DNA of 64,000 bases, taken from the NCBI RefSeq assembly GCF_003148625.1, contig NZ_QGGO01000003.1:62001-126000 (forward strand), read 5' to 3'. The notes under the pieces are model-generated. The model saw only the letters and a program-made list of their open reading frames with translations. It did not search any database and was not told where the DNA came from. The DNA is from Arcicella aurantiaca (GTDB lineage: Bacteria; Bacteroidota; Bacteroidia; Cytophagales; Spirosomataceae). The stretch's first letter is position 1; the number at the start of each line of letters is the position of its first letter. Positions 15,412 to 24,160 of this stretch are shown piece after piece. The translations under genes and the position numbers were made by a program.

Positions 15412-18400
15412 TTAGAAAGTCAAATTTAAACGAGCGAATAAGAATCTTCCATTTTGACCAAATTGAGAAGTATTTCTTGAATAAGTAAATTGGTTTGAAT
15501 TTGACAAATCAATCGTTGAAGCTGCATTGGCATATAAAATTGAGCCATCACTACCAACGCCCGAAGGTCTTTTTGCACTTACTGGACCATAATTCATGTC
15601 TGGATAAATATCAAAAAGGTTATTTGCTCCCACCACTAATTTTGTTGCGTTATTGATAGCATAGCCAAAAGATAAATCCGTGATGATTTTTGCTCCCCAA
15701 ATTGGGTGTTCGTTTTCAACCGCTTTTCCATTTACGACAATAGCACTGATTTTGCCATCGCCATTCACATCAACAACGTTAGGGTCAGTAACTTCTCCGA
15801 AATAGCCATTTCTCATAAAGAAATCGAATTTCCCAACTGTTAAATTATTACTCAAATTGAATTTTACACGTGGAATTGCTTCTTCTACATAAACTCTGCT
15901 TGCTTCTGAGAAATAATTATTAATTTGTCCATTTTGAACTAAAATCTCACTTGCTTTAATTCCACCAACGTCAATTGTTTTTGATAAAGTACCCGCTAAA
16001 TCATTTCTTAATTTAACACCACTTCCCAAATTTACTCGGTGCGTAATGACAAGGTCTAAACCTCTTGATTCGGTGTTGATGGCATTTGTAAAGAAGTTCG
16101 CAGCCGTTGCATAAGCTTGGTCGAAGATTTGTTGTAATACCAAACCACTACCTGTTTGTACGCCTGATGGTCTTGAAAAGTTATCCGTTAAAACAACACG
16201 GTCGTTAATTCTAATTAAATAAGCATCAGCGGTAATGGTTAGATTTGCCGTAGGAATTTTTGCTGTAAAACCAGCACTAATACTTTGAGATTCTTCTTGT
16301 TTCAATTTCGGAATTCCTAATAAATTAGCTGCTTGTGACGTATTGGTGAATGTTCCAACTTCATTTGGTACACCATTGTTAAATAATGTTGATGTACTAT
16401 TGTAATAGATTTGAGCCAATGAAGGAGCTCTAAAACCTGTTGAAGCAGCCGCACGAATATTGATATTATCTGTCAATTTATAACGTGAAGCCAATTTGAA
16501 GATAGAAACACTTCCGAAGTCAGCGTAATTTTCAAAGCGGATAGCTGCTTCTGCTAAGAATCTGTTGGTAACGTCAAGTTCACCATCAATATACAATGCC
16601 ATACTTTGTCTGTTGGCATTGCTGGTTGCAGCGGCACTAATTGGCTTAAATCCTGCAAAAACTTGAGCTCCACCCGGTCTTGTGTTTCCAAAGAAATCTT
16701 TGCTCGTAATTTGTGTAGCAGCAGTAATTAAATTTCCAGAGGCGTCATAATTAGCCCATGAATTTTGCTCTCCTGCTTTAATTCTATAAGATTCAAAACG
16801 ACCTTCTGCTCCGAAGGCAATATTTAAACCTTGTAAAAAGTCAAATTTGCGAGAAAAATCTACATTGATAGTATTTTGACTAAACTGTAAACCTCCTGCA
16901 TTGAAAGATGTTGGAGATTTACCCAACATTGTGGCGTTGGTTGTATTTTTGATGGTATAGTCAAAACTGTTTGTTCCGAAAGTATTACTAAAGTCGTAAT
17001 TATATTTTCCTAAAACGCCACGAATACCTGCCGCAAACGACCCATCAGTAATATTTGATTGAATTGTTGGCAAAAATCCATTGATAAATAATGGCGTGTA
17101 AGTTCTGTTTTGGAATGGTCTTCTATAAAAACCAGAAGCATCACCTTGTCTTGAACCATAACCACCAAAAGCATAAATTTCGTGGTCTTTATTGATTGGG
17201 AAAGCAGAGTTTACAAATAATTGACCGCTTTGTAAAGTTGATTGCCCAACCTTCATGTTGAAATCATCTCTTGAAATACCTCTTAACGCAATTTCTTGGT
17301 CAGATACGTTGATATTCAATGCTTTTTGTAAATCAGCAATCGTTGTAGCAGCACCGATGGCACTTTTAGTAGCGTTATCAAAATATGGAACAGCAGCACC
17401 AAATTGTTTGATAGCATTAACATCGGTGAATAATTTATTTAAGTCATAACCACCTTTCATGGCTTGGTATTCAACGGCATTGTAACCATTAAATATTTGG
17501 TCGGTTGCCGTTTTAGCACGACTTGTAGCGTCTCTAATTGTTCCAGAAGCAGTAATATTGATAAAACCACCTTTTTTACCAACATTAAAACCATAATTGG
17601 CATCAATTTGATGTTTCGCACCATCTACGCCACCTTTATGATTATTAGCACCCGACGAGAAATTTGCACCCGAATACAAGGCTAATTCAAGTTTTCCAGT
17701 GGCTTTTTTCATGCCAACGTTTACAATACCTGCAATGGCATCAGAACCGTATTGGGCGGCTGCACCGTCACGAAGAACCTCAATTTTATCAATGGCAAAT
17801 GAAGGAATGGCATTTAAGTCTGTTCCAACCGACCCACGACCTGGCGAACCATTTACATTTACTAAAGATGAAGTGTGTCTTCTTTTTCCGTTTAATAACA
17901 CTAAAACTTGGTCTGGACCCAAACCACGTAATTGAGCAGGGTCAATGTGGTCAGTTCCGTCGGCTACTGTGGTAGAGTTTGAGGTAAAAGAAGGAGCAAC
18001 TGAGTTCAAGATTTGCGTTAAATTGTTTTGTGGAACTTGGGTTGTTAATTCTTTTACGTTGATGATGTCAACAGGTACAGGGCTTTCCGTTTTTACACGT
18101 CCACCGCTACGAGTACCTGTTACAATTACTTCATTGAGTGAAGCATTGGATTGTGTCAAAACAATGTCTTGCGTGATACCTTCAGACCCTACCGTTACCG
18201 AAATAGTGTTTGCTGTGTAACCTACCGAAGACACTTTTAGTTTGTATGTGCCTGCTGAAACACGCAAACTATAAACGCCTGAGCCATCGGTTGCTGTTCC
18301 TGCTGAACGCCCTTCAATGGTAACTGATGCTCCGGGAATACCTGCTCCTGTTTCTGAGTCTTTGACTGTTCCTTTAATGCCTTGTGCATTAACTCCAAAA

Positions 18401-18453
18401 CTTCCCAACAATACGATTGCTATGAAAGTTAATAATCTGTACGTTTTGTTCAT
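15412..18453 (-). CDS. TonB-dependent receptor (no STN domain)
   Basis: The 1013-residue outer-membrane receptor has a signal peptide (about 1-23, ending GVNAQ), a CarboxypepD_reg-like domain (25-105), a plug (about 118-250) with LRGLGPDQVLVLLNGKRRH and LRDGAAAQYGSDAIAG, and a barrel ending in the FLFARLNLTF terminal strand. It is a paralogue of the receptors at 11675, 29210 and 39633. No sigma/FecR partner is adjacent, and no STN domain is present, so it is probably not under direct FecIR-type signalling. It is convergent with the TonB gene. The substrate is unknown. Confidence 0.92.
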   Translation of the reverse strand: MNKTYRLLTFIAIVLLGSFGVNAQGIKGTVKDSETGAGIPGASVTIEGRSAGTATDGSGVYSLRVSAGTYKLKVSSVGYTANTISVTVGSEGITQDIVLTQSNASLNEVIVTGTRSGGRVKTESPVPVDIINVKELTTQVPQNNLTQILNSVAPSFTSNSTTVADGTDHIDPAQLRGLGPDQVLVLLNGKRRHTSSLVNVNGSPGRGSVGTDLNAIPSFAIDKIEVLRDGAAAQYGSDAIAGIVNVGMKKATGKLELALYSGANFSSGANNHKGGVDGAKHQIDANYGFNVGKKGGFINITASGTIRDATSRAKTATDQIFNGYNAVEYQAMKGGYDLNKLFTDVNAIKQFGAAVPYFDNATKSAIGAATTIADLQKALNINVSDQEIALRGISRDDFNMKVGQSTLQSGQLFVNSAFPINKDHEIYAFGGYGSRQGDASGFYRRPFQNRTYTPLFINGFLPTIQSNITDGSFAAGIRGVLGKYNYDFSNTFGTNSFDYTIKNTTNATMLGKSPTSFNAGGLQFSQNTINVDFSRKFDFLQGLNIAFGAEGRFESYRIKAGEQNSWANYDASGNLITAATQITSKDFFGNTRPGGAQVFAGFKPISAAATSNANRQSMALYIDGELDVTNRFLAEAAIRFENYADFGSVSIFKLASRYKLTDNINIRAAASTGFRAPSLAQIYYNSTSTLFNNGVPNEVGTFTNTSQAANLLGIPKLKQEESQSISAGFTAKIPTANLTITADAYLIRINDRVVLTDNFSRPSGVQTGSGLVLQQIFDQAYATAANFFTNAINTESRGLDLVITHRVNLGSGVKLRNDLAGTLSKTIDVGGIKASEILVQNGQINNYFSEASRVYVEEAIPRVKFNLSNNLTVGKFDFFMRNGYFGEVTDPNVVDVNGDGKISAIVVNGKAVENEHPIWGAKIITDLSFGYAINNATKLVVGANNLFDIYPDMNYGPVSAKRPSGVGSDGSILYANAASTIDLSNSNQFTYSRNTSQFGQNGRFLFARLNLTF

Positions 18454-18976
18454 AAAATGGATTTTGATTTGATGAATTATTAAAATATAAAAACTGAATA
18501 AGCGAGGGATTCTTAAATGAAAAACAGCATTAAAATACCGATTAGATAGCTAAAAATATATTTTAATGTGCTTGATTGGGATAACTGAAAATATAGTTTG
18601 AAGTGTGTGTGGTAGTTTTTAGAAAAGAAATGTAAATGTATTATTTTTTTTATTAAAATTCTTTTTTCAACATTTGTACTATTTGTTAATTTAAAATTTA
18701 GTAGATAATTACGAAATGAAAACTATCAAATTTTTTTTTAAATAGTAATTACAATTTTACAACGTTTATTGTGATTAAATGCTTAACAAATGTCAATAAA
18801 CGTTAGAGTATGCAACCGTATAATAAAAAGGCAATGAAAAATATTTGAATTACGGAGTTAAATTTTTATGTTTGTCAGAATACTGAGTACGACTTAATAT
18901 TCTATAAAATCTCTTTGGATTAAAGATTTTATAATTTCGACTTCTTGATTTTAAGTACAACAATTTTGTACATAAG
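18454..18976. other. AT-rich upstream region without a gene
   Basis: About 520 bp upstream of the 15412-18453 receptor gene. It is strongly AT-rich with A/T homopolymer runs and holds no frame I would call a gene. It should contain the receptor promoter, but no convincing TTTG/TAnnTTTG pair was found on the minus strand by eye. Confidence 0.5.
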
Positions 18977-19030
18977 TAGGGGTAAGGTTTAGTTGTTAGG
19001 TATTAGTGTTGGAACTCGCTATTAATCAGG
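18977..19030. repeat. Left arm of a ~54-bp inverted repeat bracketing the barrel gene
   Basis: The segment GGTAAGGTTTAGTTGTTAGG...CTCGCTATTAATCAGG is, as reverse complement, closely matched by 22712-22763 (CCTGATTAATAGCGAG...CAACAACTAAATCCTAACG). The two arms lie on either side of the 19677-22268 gene, about 3.7 kb apart, in opposite orientation. Confidence 0.75.
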
Positions 19031-19164
19031 ATATTGCAACATGTGTCAAACATAAACTAATTCTTAACGAATACTTAATGATAATATTTAGAATATAAAA
19101 TATGTTGTGAGGGATTGATTAATATTTGAACTCATAACTATATTTTGGTGTGTTAGTGATATAT

Positions 19165-19200
19165 TTTGGCGAGTCTCTTTGAGGCTCGCCAAATTTTTTT
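19165..19200 (+). terminator. Terminator-like hairpin without an obvious upstream gene
   Basis: TTTGGCGAG and CTCGCCAAA form a GC stem around an 11-nt loop, followed by T7. It reads as a terminator on the plus strand, yet no plus-strand gene lies upstream within 3.9 kb. It may end a small RNA or be a further spacer palindrome. Confidence 0.5.
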
Positions 19201-19226
19201 GTGCCAATTTTCACCTTATTATCATT

Positions 19227-19589
19227 TAATACCAGTTTTAAATATTCGGTGCGTATTTTACGGAAGTCGTCGTTCAAAACGCTACGGTTTATACACAAGT
19301 ATTTGAATATCGATTTAGAGCCGTAGGCTCGGTTAAATTTTGTAGCGGTGGGTTTTAACCCACCGAAAATGATGCGAAAACCCATTTTAGAGCCAGATGC
19401 TCGACCCATTTTAAATGCCTCGTTCCTACGGAACTCAAAAAATGGTCATTTTCTTTTTCGGTGGGTTAAAACCCACCGCTACAAAATCGGTCAAGCCTAC
19501 GGCTTTTTTATTCGTATAAACCGTAGCATTCAAAACGACGACTTCCGTAGAAACTCATACACGCAATATCTTTTTAAAATTAGTATAAT
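19227..19589. repeat. Four-layer nested palindrome (~360 bp)
   Basis: Four perfect stems lie inside one another: ACGGAAGTCGTCGTT 19260-19274 with 19534-19548; GCTACGGTTTATAC 19281-19294 with 19514-19527; GCCGTAGGCT 19320-19329 with 19494-19503; and a 32-bp arm 19338-19369 with 19455-19486, each arm itself palindromic around GGTGGGTTTTAACCCACC. The outermost stem and flanks match the simple 107-bp palindrome at 47861-47967, where the 259-bp interior is replaced by 3 nt. Small open frames here are by-products of the symmetry. Confidence 0.92.
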
Positions 19590-19603
19590 GAATGCTTTTT
19601 GCA

Positions 19604-19640
19604 TAAAAAAAGTCCTACAATATTTCTATCGTAGGACTTA
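19604..19640 (-). terminator. Rho-independent terminator of the barrel gene
   Basis: AGTCCTAC at 19611-19618 pairs with GTAGGACT at 19631-19638; on the minus strand the stem is followed by a T7 run. It lies 37 bp beyond the stop codon at 19677. Confidence 0.88.
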
Positions 19641-19676
19641 GACTTCGTTTGATTGATGTATTAGTGTAATTTAAAA

Positions 19677-22268
19677 TTATCTTGGACGACCACCGCCAGT
19701 TGGAGCAGCTTGTGCAGGAGCAGCTTGCTGACCGCCACCGTCTCCGCCACCGTCTTTCAAGTCGTCGTTGTTTACAGATTTCTTTTTCTTCCTCGTATCT
19801 GTGAATGTCATCTTACCAATTCTGTAACTGAAATTGATTTTGAAGTTCATGTTACGCAAAGTGGTTGTGCTGTTTTGTGTAATTGTTGGAGAATCGACAT
19901 TGCTTTTGATAACAAAGCCATCTGGTGTAAAGAAGTTTTCTGCACCAAAACCAATACTTCCTTTTTTGTTTAAAAAGTCTTTCTTCACACTTAAACTATA
20001 CATCGCAAATCCACCTTGATTTCCTTGTAATTGAACCTGATTTCCTCTATAAAATGCGAAAGTCTGTAAGCCCCAACCTTTAGCAAGGTTATAGCTACCA
20101 AATAATCTGAAACTTGCTACCCAACCTTGGTTGGTTGCATTATAAAGTGGGTTTGGATTATTGTTTTTCAAAACGGTATAGTAAACATCTGTACCACCAC
20201 CTAATTGAAGTTTATTAGAAATATTTACGTTTCCAAAAAGATTTACACCGTAAGCATCTTCATTACCAATGTTAAAGAAATTAGTCAAAATGATTGGTTT
20301 TCCTTGTGCGTCAGTGGTACTTGTACGTACACTTTGAATACCTCCAGTAGTATTACGCATGAAAAGTGCTGTGGTCAAGAAGGTATTTTTGAAGAATGTA
20401 TTTACCGTAAATTCATAGTTGTTCGTAAATTCTGGAGCCAAATTCGGATTACCTTCTGTAACGTTTGAAGGGTTAGAAGCATTACGGTTTGGATTCAAGA
20501 ATTGTAACGAAGGTCTTTGAATACGACGGTTATAAGCAATTTTTAAAGTTGTTCCGCCTTTCAAACTTTTTGAAAGGTTAATGCTCGGTACAAATGTCCC
20601 GTAGTCAGCAATATCAATGTTTTTAGCTACGCCACCTTCTGAAGTTTGTGTTGCATCAATATTCGTGTATTCATAACGACCACCTACTTTTAAGCTATAT
20701 TTTTTCTTGGTAGTAAGGGTATATGAAAAATACGATGCTGCAATGTTTTGGTCGTAATCTAATGAACCATTGTTACCAAGTTGTCTGAAAACTGAATTTA
20801 CTTGTCTGAAAATTCCTTTTCCACCAAATTCAATCATTTGCGTTTTACCGATTGGCGTTTGGTAATCTGCCTGAACAGTTGATTCTTGGTTATAACTTGG
20901 ATTGGTATTGGTAATAATATTTTGACCTAATTTTACTAACGAATCTGGAAGGTTTAAGATAGTATTTGTGAAATTGTTATCACGGTTGTTTCTACTATAC
21001 TGTCCCGACAAAGTAAATTCTTGTTGTGGCTTCTTGAAAGTGTGTGTATAGTCAAAGTTGGCATCAACGTTATTTGAATTGTCTAATGACTCTACATTAC
21101 GAGTTGTTGAACTCGATAAAAGATTATTTCTGTAAATCTGAGATAATAATCCATCTTGAAAACTTGATTGATTTCTTGCTCCTAAACGTACAGAAGCCGT
21201 AATTGAGTTAGTTTTGTTAATATCCCAGTCCCAACCTAATTGGTAGTTTCCGAATAAACCACTGTTACGAGTTTCTGCACTTTGGTTGTTAGTTGTTTTA
21301 ACGCCGTCAGTACCTGTTGTAATCTGATTGTTTTCAAAACGACCGTTTATATTATAATTTGCTCTACCGAAACCTCCCAAAGAGAAACCCATATTTCCTC
21401 TACGATAATTTCCGTTTAAAGATAAATTACCACCTCTGATACCAACACTTGTATCTAAATTTAAGGTAAGCCCTTGTAAAGTATTTTTCTTAGTGATGAT
21501 GTTAATAATACCCGACGAACCTTCTGCATCATATTTAGCAGATGGAGAAGTGATTACCTCAACCGACTTAATCATATCAGCAGGAATTTGCTTTAAAGCG
21601 TCTGCAACGCTACTTGCAATGATAGTAGATGGTTTATTGTTAATCAAAACTCTTACGTTTTGACTACCTCTTAACGAAACGTTTCCGTCTAAATCTACCG
21701 TCAAAGAAGGTACTTTTCTTAAAACGTCCGCACCGTCACCACCTTTATTGCTGGCATCTTTTTCAGCATTATAAACCATTCTATCCACTTTGTCTTCCAT
21801 CAACGAACGCTGACCTTCAACGGTAACTTCTTGAAGCACTTGTGTACTTGGGTTTAATTTGATAACGCCCAAATCAATTTCATCGTTTTTATTTACGATT
21901 TTCACTTCAACCTTTTTTGATTGAAAACCCATAAATGAAATTGATAAAATGTATTCGCCTGTTGCGATTTTTGTCAACGAAAATTTCCCTTTGTCGTCGC
22001 AAATTGCACCATCAACAGGTTTTTTGTCAGCCTTATTCATTAAGGCAACACTTGCATACTCAACTGCTTGTGAGGCAGCAGAGTCAATCACATACCCTAT
22101 GATTTTAGCAGAACCTTTTGGTGTAGCCTGTGCAGTACCTGGAATGGCTGCTTGTTCGGTTCTTCTACCGCCTCCCATGCCACCAAAACCACCACCCATT
22201 GGAAACTGAGCAGAGGTGCTATTGGCATAAAGACTTAAAATTGTTAATAATAGTAATAGCTTTTTCAT
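19677..22268 (-). CDS. Outer-membrane beta-barrel family protein (TonB-receptor-like, Gly-rich ends)
   Basis: The 863-residue protein has a signal peptide (1-20) and a Gly-rich stretch (FPMGGGFGGMGGGRR, 22-36). A CarboxypepD_reg-like domain (about 55-135), plug-like domain (about 145-260, with VLRKVPSLTVDLDGNVSLRG and SAKYDAEGSSGIINIITKK) and a barrel follow. The C-terminal tail is Gly/Ala/Pro-rich (KDGGGDGGGQQAAPAQ). This matches the outer_membrane beta-barrel family (OMP_b-brl_3) common in Bacteroidota rather than classical siderophore receptors; it lacks the RGLGPDQ motif of its neighbours. The tail after the barrel is unusual, since barrels normally end at the last strand. A LytTR system lies upstream. 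Confidence 0.87.
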   Translation of the reverse strand: MKKLLLLLTILSLYANSTSAQFPMGGGFGGMGGGRRTEQAAIPGTAQATPKGSAKIIGYVIDSAASQAVEYASVALMNKADKKPVDGAICDDKGKFSLTKIATGEYILSISFMGFQSKKVEVKIVNKNDEIDLGVIKLNPSTQVLQEVTVEGQRSLMEDKVDRMVYNAEKDASNKGGDGADVLRKVPSLTVDLDGNVSLRGSQNVRVLINNKPSTIIASSVADALKQIPADMIKSVEVITSPSAKYDAEGSSGIINIITKKNTLQGLTLNLDTSVGIRGGNLSLNGNYRRGNMGFSLGGFGRANYNINGRFENNQITTGTDGVKTTNNQSAETRNSGLFGNYQLGWDWDINKTNSITASVRLGARNQSSFQDGLLSQIYRNNLLSSSTTRNVESLDNSNNVDANFDYTHTFKKPQQEFTLSGQYSRNNRDNNFTNTILNLPDSLVKLGQNIITNTNPSYNQESTVQADYQTPIGKTQMIEFGGKGIFRQVNSVFRQLGNNGSLDYDQNIAASYFSYTLTTKKKYSLKVGGRYEYTNIDATQTSEGGVAKNIDIADYGTFVPSINLSKSLKGGTTLKIAYNRRIQRPSLQFLNPNRNASNPSNVTEGNPNLAPEFTNNYEFTVNTFFKNTFLTTALFMRNTTGGIQSVRTSTTDAQGKPIILTNFFNIGNEDAYGVNLFGNVNISNKLQLGGGTDVYYTVLKNNNPNPLYNATNQGWVASFRLFGSYNLAKGWGLQTFAFYRGNQVQLQGNQGGFAMYSLSVKKDFLNKKGSIGFGAENFFTPDGFVIKSNVDSPTITQNSTTTLRNMNFKINFSYRIGKMTFTDTRKKKKSVNNDDLKDGGGDGGGQQAAPAQAAPTGGGRPR

Positions 22269-22562
22269 GAATTCTGATAAATGTTACTTACGTTTTGATG
22301 TTACGTAATTTTTGCAAAGTTGCTGTATTTTCTTAACTGATAAAATTAAAATAGTACAAATGGGTTGTTTTTTCGATAAGCGGAAAATGTCTCTTTTTAC
22401 TTATTTAAGACATATTTATAACACAAATTTGCACTTGTTAGCCTTAGTTTTTGACAATTTTCGACCAATATAGAAAGTGTGCCGATGAGAGGGGGTTTTT
22501 AGGGTATCAAGAGAATTGCTTTCTGGGGAGTTAGAAGGTGTAGAATCAGTAATTTCAGTTTC

Positions 22563-22592
22563 AACGCTGACGGTTTTATGTGCTGTCAGCGT
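22563..22592. repeat. Short perfect hairpin
   Basis: AACGCTGAC at 22563-22571 pairs exactly with GTCAGCGTT at 22584-22592. There is no T tract. It lies in the 503-bp spacer upstream of the barrel gene, beyond which no gene is seen before 22772. Confidence 0.6.
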
Positions 22593-22620
22593 TAGATATA
22601 TTTCTTAAATTGTTAATGTT

Positions 22621-22763
22621 AGTAGGGATTTAGGGATTAGGATTTAGTTTTTTCATAAGCTTGATTATCAATGATTTATGGCATTGCAAAATACCGTCTA
22701 AATTGGAATCCCCTGATTAATAGCGAGTCCAAACACCAATGCCCAACAACTAAATCCTAACGC
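22621..22763. repeat. Inverted word repeat; includes right arm of the 3.7-kb pair
   Basis: AGTAGGGATTTAGGGATTAGG at 22621-22641 is answered by CAACTAAATCCTAACGCC near 22747-22764, the same word family as at 2851 and 6272. The part 22712-22763 is also the partner of 18977-19030. Confidence 0.7.
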
Positions 22764-22771
22764 CTATTAAT

Positions 22772-23545
22772 CTATATCTCAAAAAGCTCTTTGATAGCAT
22801 CACCAAATGTGCCTCCCGAAATCATTTTAGATTGAGCTTTGTCTTTCATCGTAATTTGATATTTACCGTTGAAATGCTTTTCTATTTCCTTGATTTTCTG
22901 CGTGTTAATAATATTGGCTCTGCTTATTTGCAAGAATTGAGTATCAGGAAGTTTTTCGGATAGAATTGAAATGGTATAACTCGTCAGGTATTTATTGCCG
23001 TCAAGGGTTACTAAAAATACGTATTTGTCTTCTGCTTCAAAATGGCTAATGTCCTGTAAATCAATTAGTAATATTTTATTTCCTGTTTTTACAGAAATAG
23101 AGCTAATGGCTTTTTTAGGACGCATCGCTTCTATCATTTTCAAAATATTTTCATCAAAAGGGCTTTTTGTCTGGTTTTCTTGTGCCGACTTCCAAAGGTT
23201 AAGTTTTTGTACCGTTTTCTCCAATCGCTCATTTTCGATGGGTTTCAACAAATAATCAATTGAATTTTCTTCAAAAGCTTTAATGGCGTATTCGTCGTAA
23301 GCCGTTGCAAAAACCACAAGCGGTAAATGTTTGAGATGAGCAAGCATCTCAAAACCTGTCATTACGGGCATTTCAATATCTAAAAAAATTAAGTCAGGAC
23401 GTAGTGATTCTACCATCGACAAGCCTTCTGCTCCGTTGTTTGCTCGCCCGATAATTTCAAAAGTATCGGTATATTTGCCCAATAATCGTTCAAGGCGACT
23501 AATGGCTAATTTTTCATCGTCAATTAAAATGGTTTTGAACATCAT
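22772..23545 (-). CDS. LytTR-family response regulator
   Basis: The 257-residue protein has a receiver (1-122) with acidic pair D9/D10, phosphoacceptor D56 (DLIFLDIEMP), T81 and K101. A LytTR DNA-binding domain lies at about 150-255 (ISVKTGNKILLIDLQDISHFEAEDKYV, LQISRANIINTQKIKEI). The matching LytS-type kinase is the next minus-strand gene upstream (24146-25198), but an opposing GNAT gene now sits between the two. They probably still form one system. The 19677-22268 barrel gene lies downstream on the same strand and is a plausible target. Confidence 0.92.
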   Translation of the reverse strand: MMFKTILIDDEKLAISRLERLLGKYTDTFEIIGRANNGAEGLSMVESLRPDLIFLDIEMPVMTGFEMLAHLKHLPLVVFATAYDEYAIKAFEENSIDYLLKPIENERLEKTVQKLNLWKSAQENQTKSPFDENILKMIEAMRPKKAISSISVKTGNKILLIDLQDISHFEAEDKYVFLVTLDGNKYLTSYTISILSEKLPDTQFLQISRANIINTQKIKEIEKHFNGKYQITMKDKAQSKMISGGTFGDAIKELFEI

Positions 23546-23608
23546 TTTATGGGTTGAAATCCCGTATTTAATTAAAAATTACGATTGATAATAATCGTTT
23601 TACAATCA

Positions 23609-24160
23609 ATGATAGAAATATACTCAGAACGTTTGCGATTGATACCGCTTGATAATCATTTACTTCATATCTGGAACACTCAAGGACGCACAGACATGAC
23701 CGCAAAATTAGGACTGAATGCCTGTGACTGGAATATTGATGAGTTTCATTTGGCTGAAACACAAGATGCACTTCAAAATTTTTGGTTGCCAATGACCGAG
23801 CAAAATCCTGCTGATTTTTTTTGGTACACCAATTGGGAAATCGTTTTGGAAACAGAAAATACCTCTGTTGGGGGTATTGGTTTTGCGGGTTTCCCTGACC
23901 AAGATGGCGTTACGATGGTGGGTTATTTTATTGATGGAAATCACCGTGAAAAAGGTTATGCCACCGAAGCTCTCACTTGTTTGATAGACTGGGCAAAGTT
24001 AGAACCAAGCCTAAAAACTATCATTGCCGATACACCTTTTTTTAATTTTCCGTCTCAAAATGTACTGAAAAAATTAGGTTTCAGAGAGTTTTCTATTAGT
24101 GAAACGGAACATATTAATCAGAAAATTCAATTGAAAAACTGGAAATTATCGCTTCGGTAA
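23609..24160 (+). CDS. GNAT-family N-acetyltransferase
   Basis: The 183-residue protein (start at 23609, giving MIEIYSERLRLIPL, typical of RimJ-like GNATs) transfers acetyl from acetyl-CoA to an amine. The acetyl-CoA loop is visible as REKGYATEALTCLIDWA, followed by the conserved NVLKKLGF near the C-terminus. A start at 23585 would only add a hydrophobic stub from the spacer. It is encoded opposite to, and between, the regulator and kinase of a LytTR system, and its last 15 bp overlap the 3' end of the kinase gene. The acceptor is unknown. Confidence 0.83.
   Translation: MIEIYSERLRLIPLDNHLLHIWNTQGRTDMTAKLGLNACDWNIDEFHLAETQDALQNFWLPMTEQNPADFFWYTNWEIVLETENTSVGGIGFAGFPDQDGVTMVGYFIDGNHREKGYATEALTCLIDWAKLEPSLKTIIADTPFFNFPSQNVLKKLGFREFSISETEHINQKIQLKNWKLSLR

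Noticed and set aside
17464-18220. Plus-strand frames inside the 15412-18453 receptor gene
   Set aside because: They are antisense to a full-length receptor with clear domains and show no own family features.
19119-19641. Two roughly 96-residue open frames on opposite strands
   Set aside because: They lie across the nested palindrome and their sequences mirror its symmetry; no family resemblance or start signals.
18977-22763. Composite transposon
   Set aside because: No transposase or target-site duplication was seen; the inverted arms match the general spacer-repeat family, so only inversion potential is proposed.
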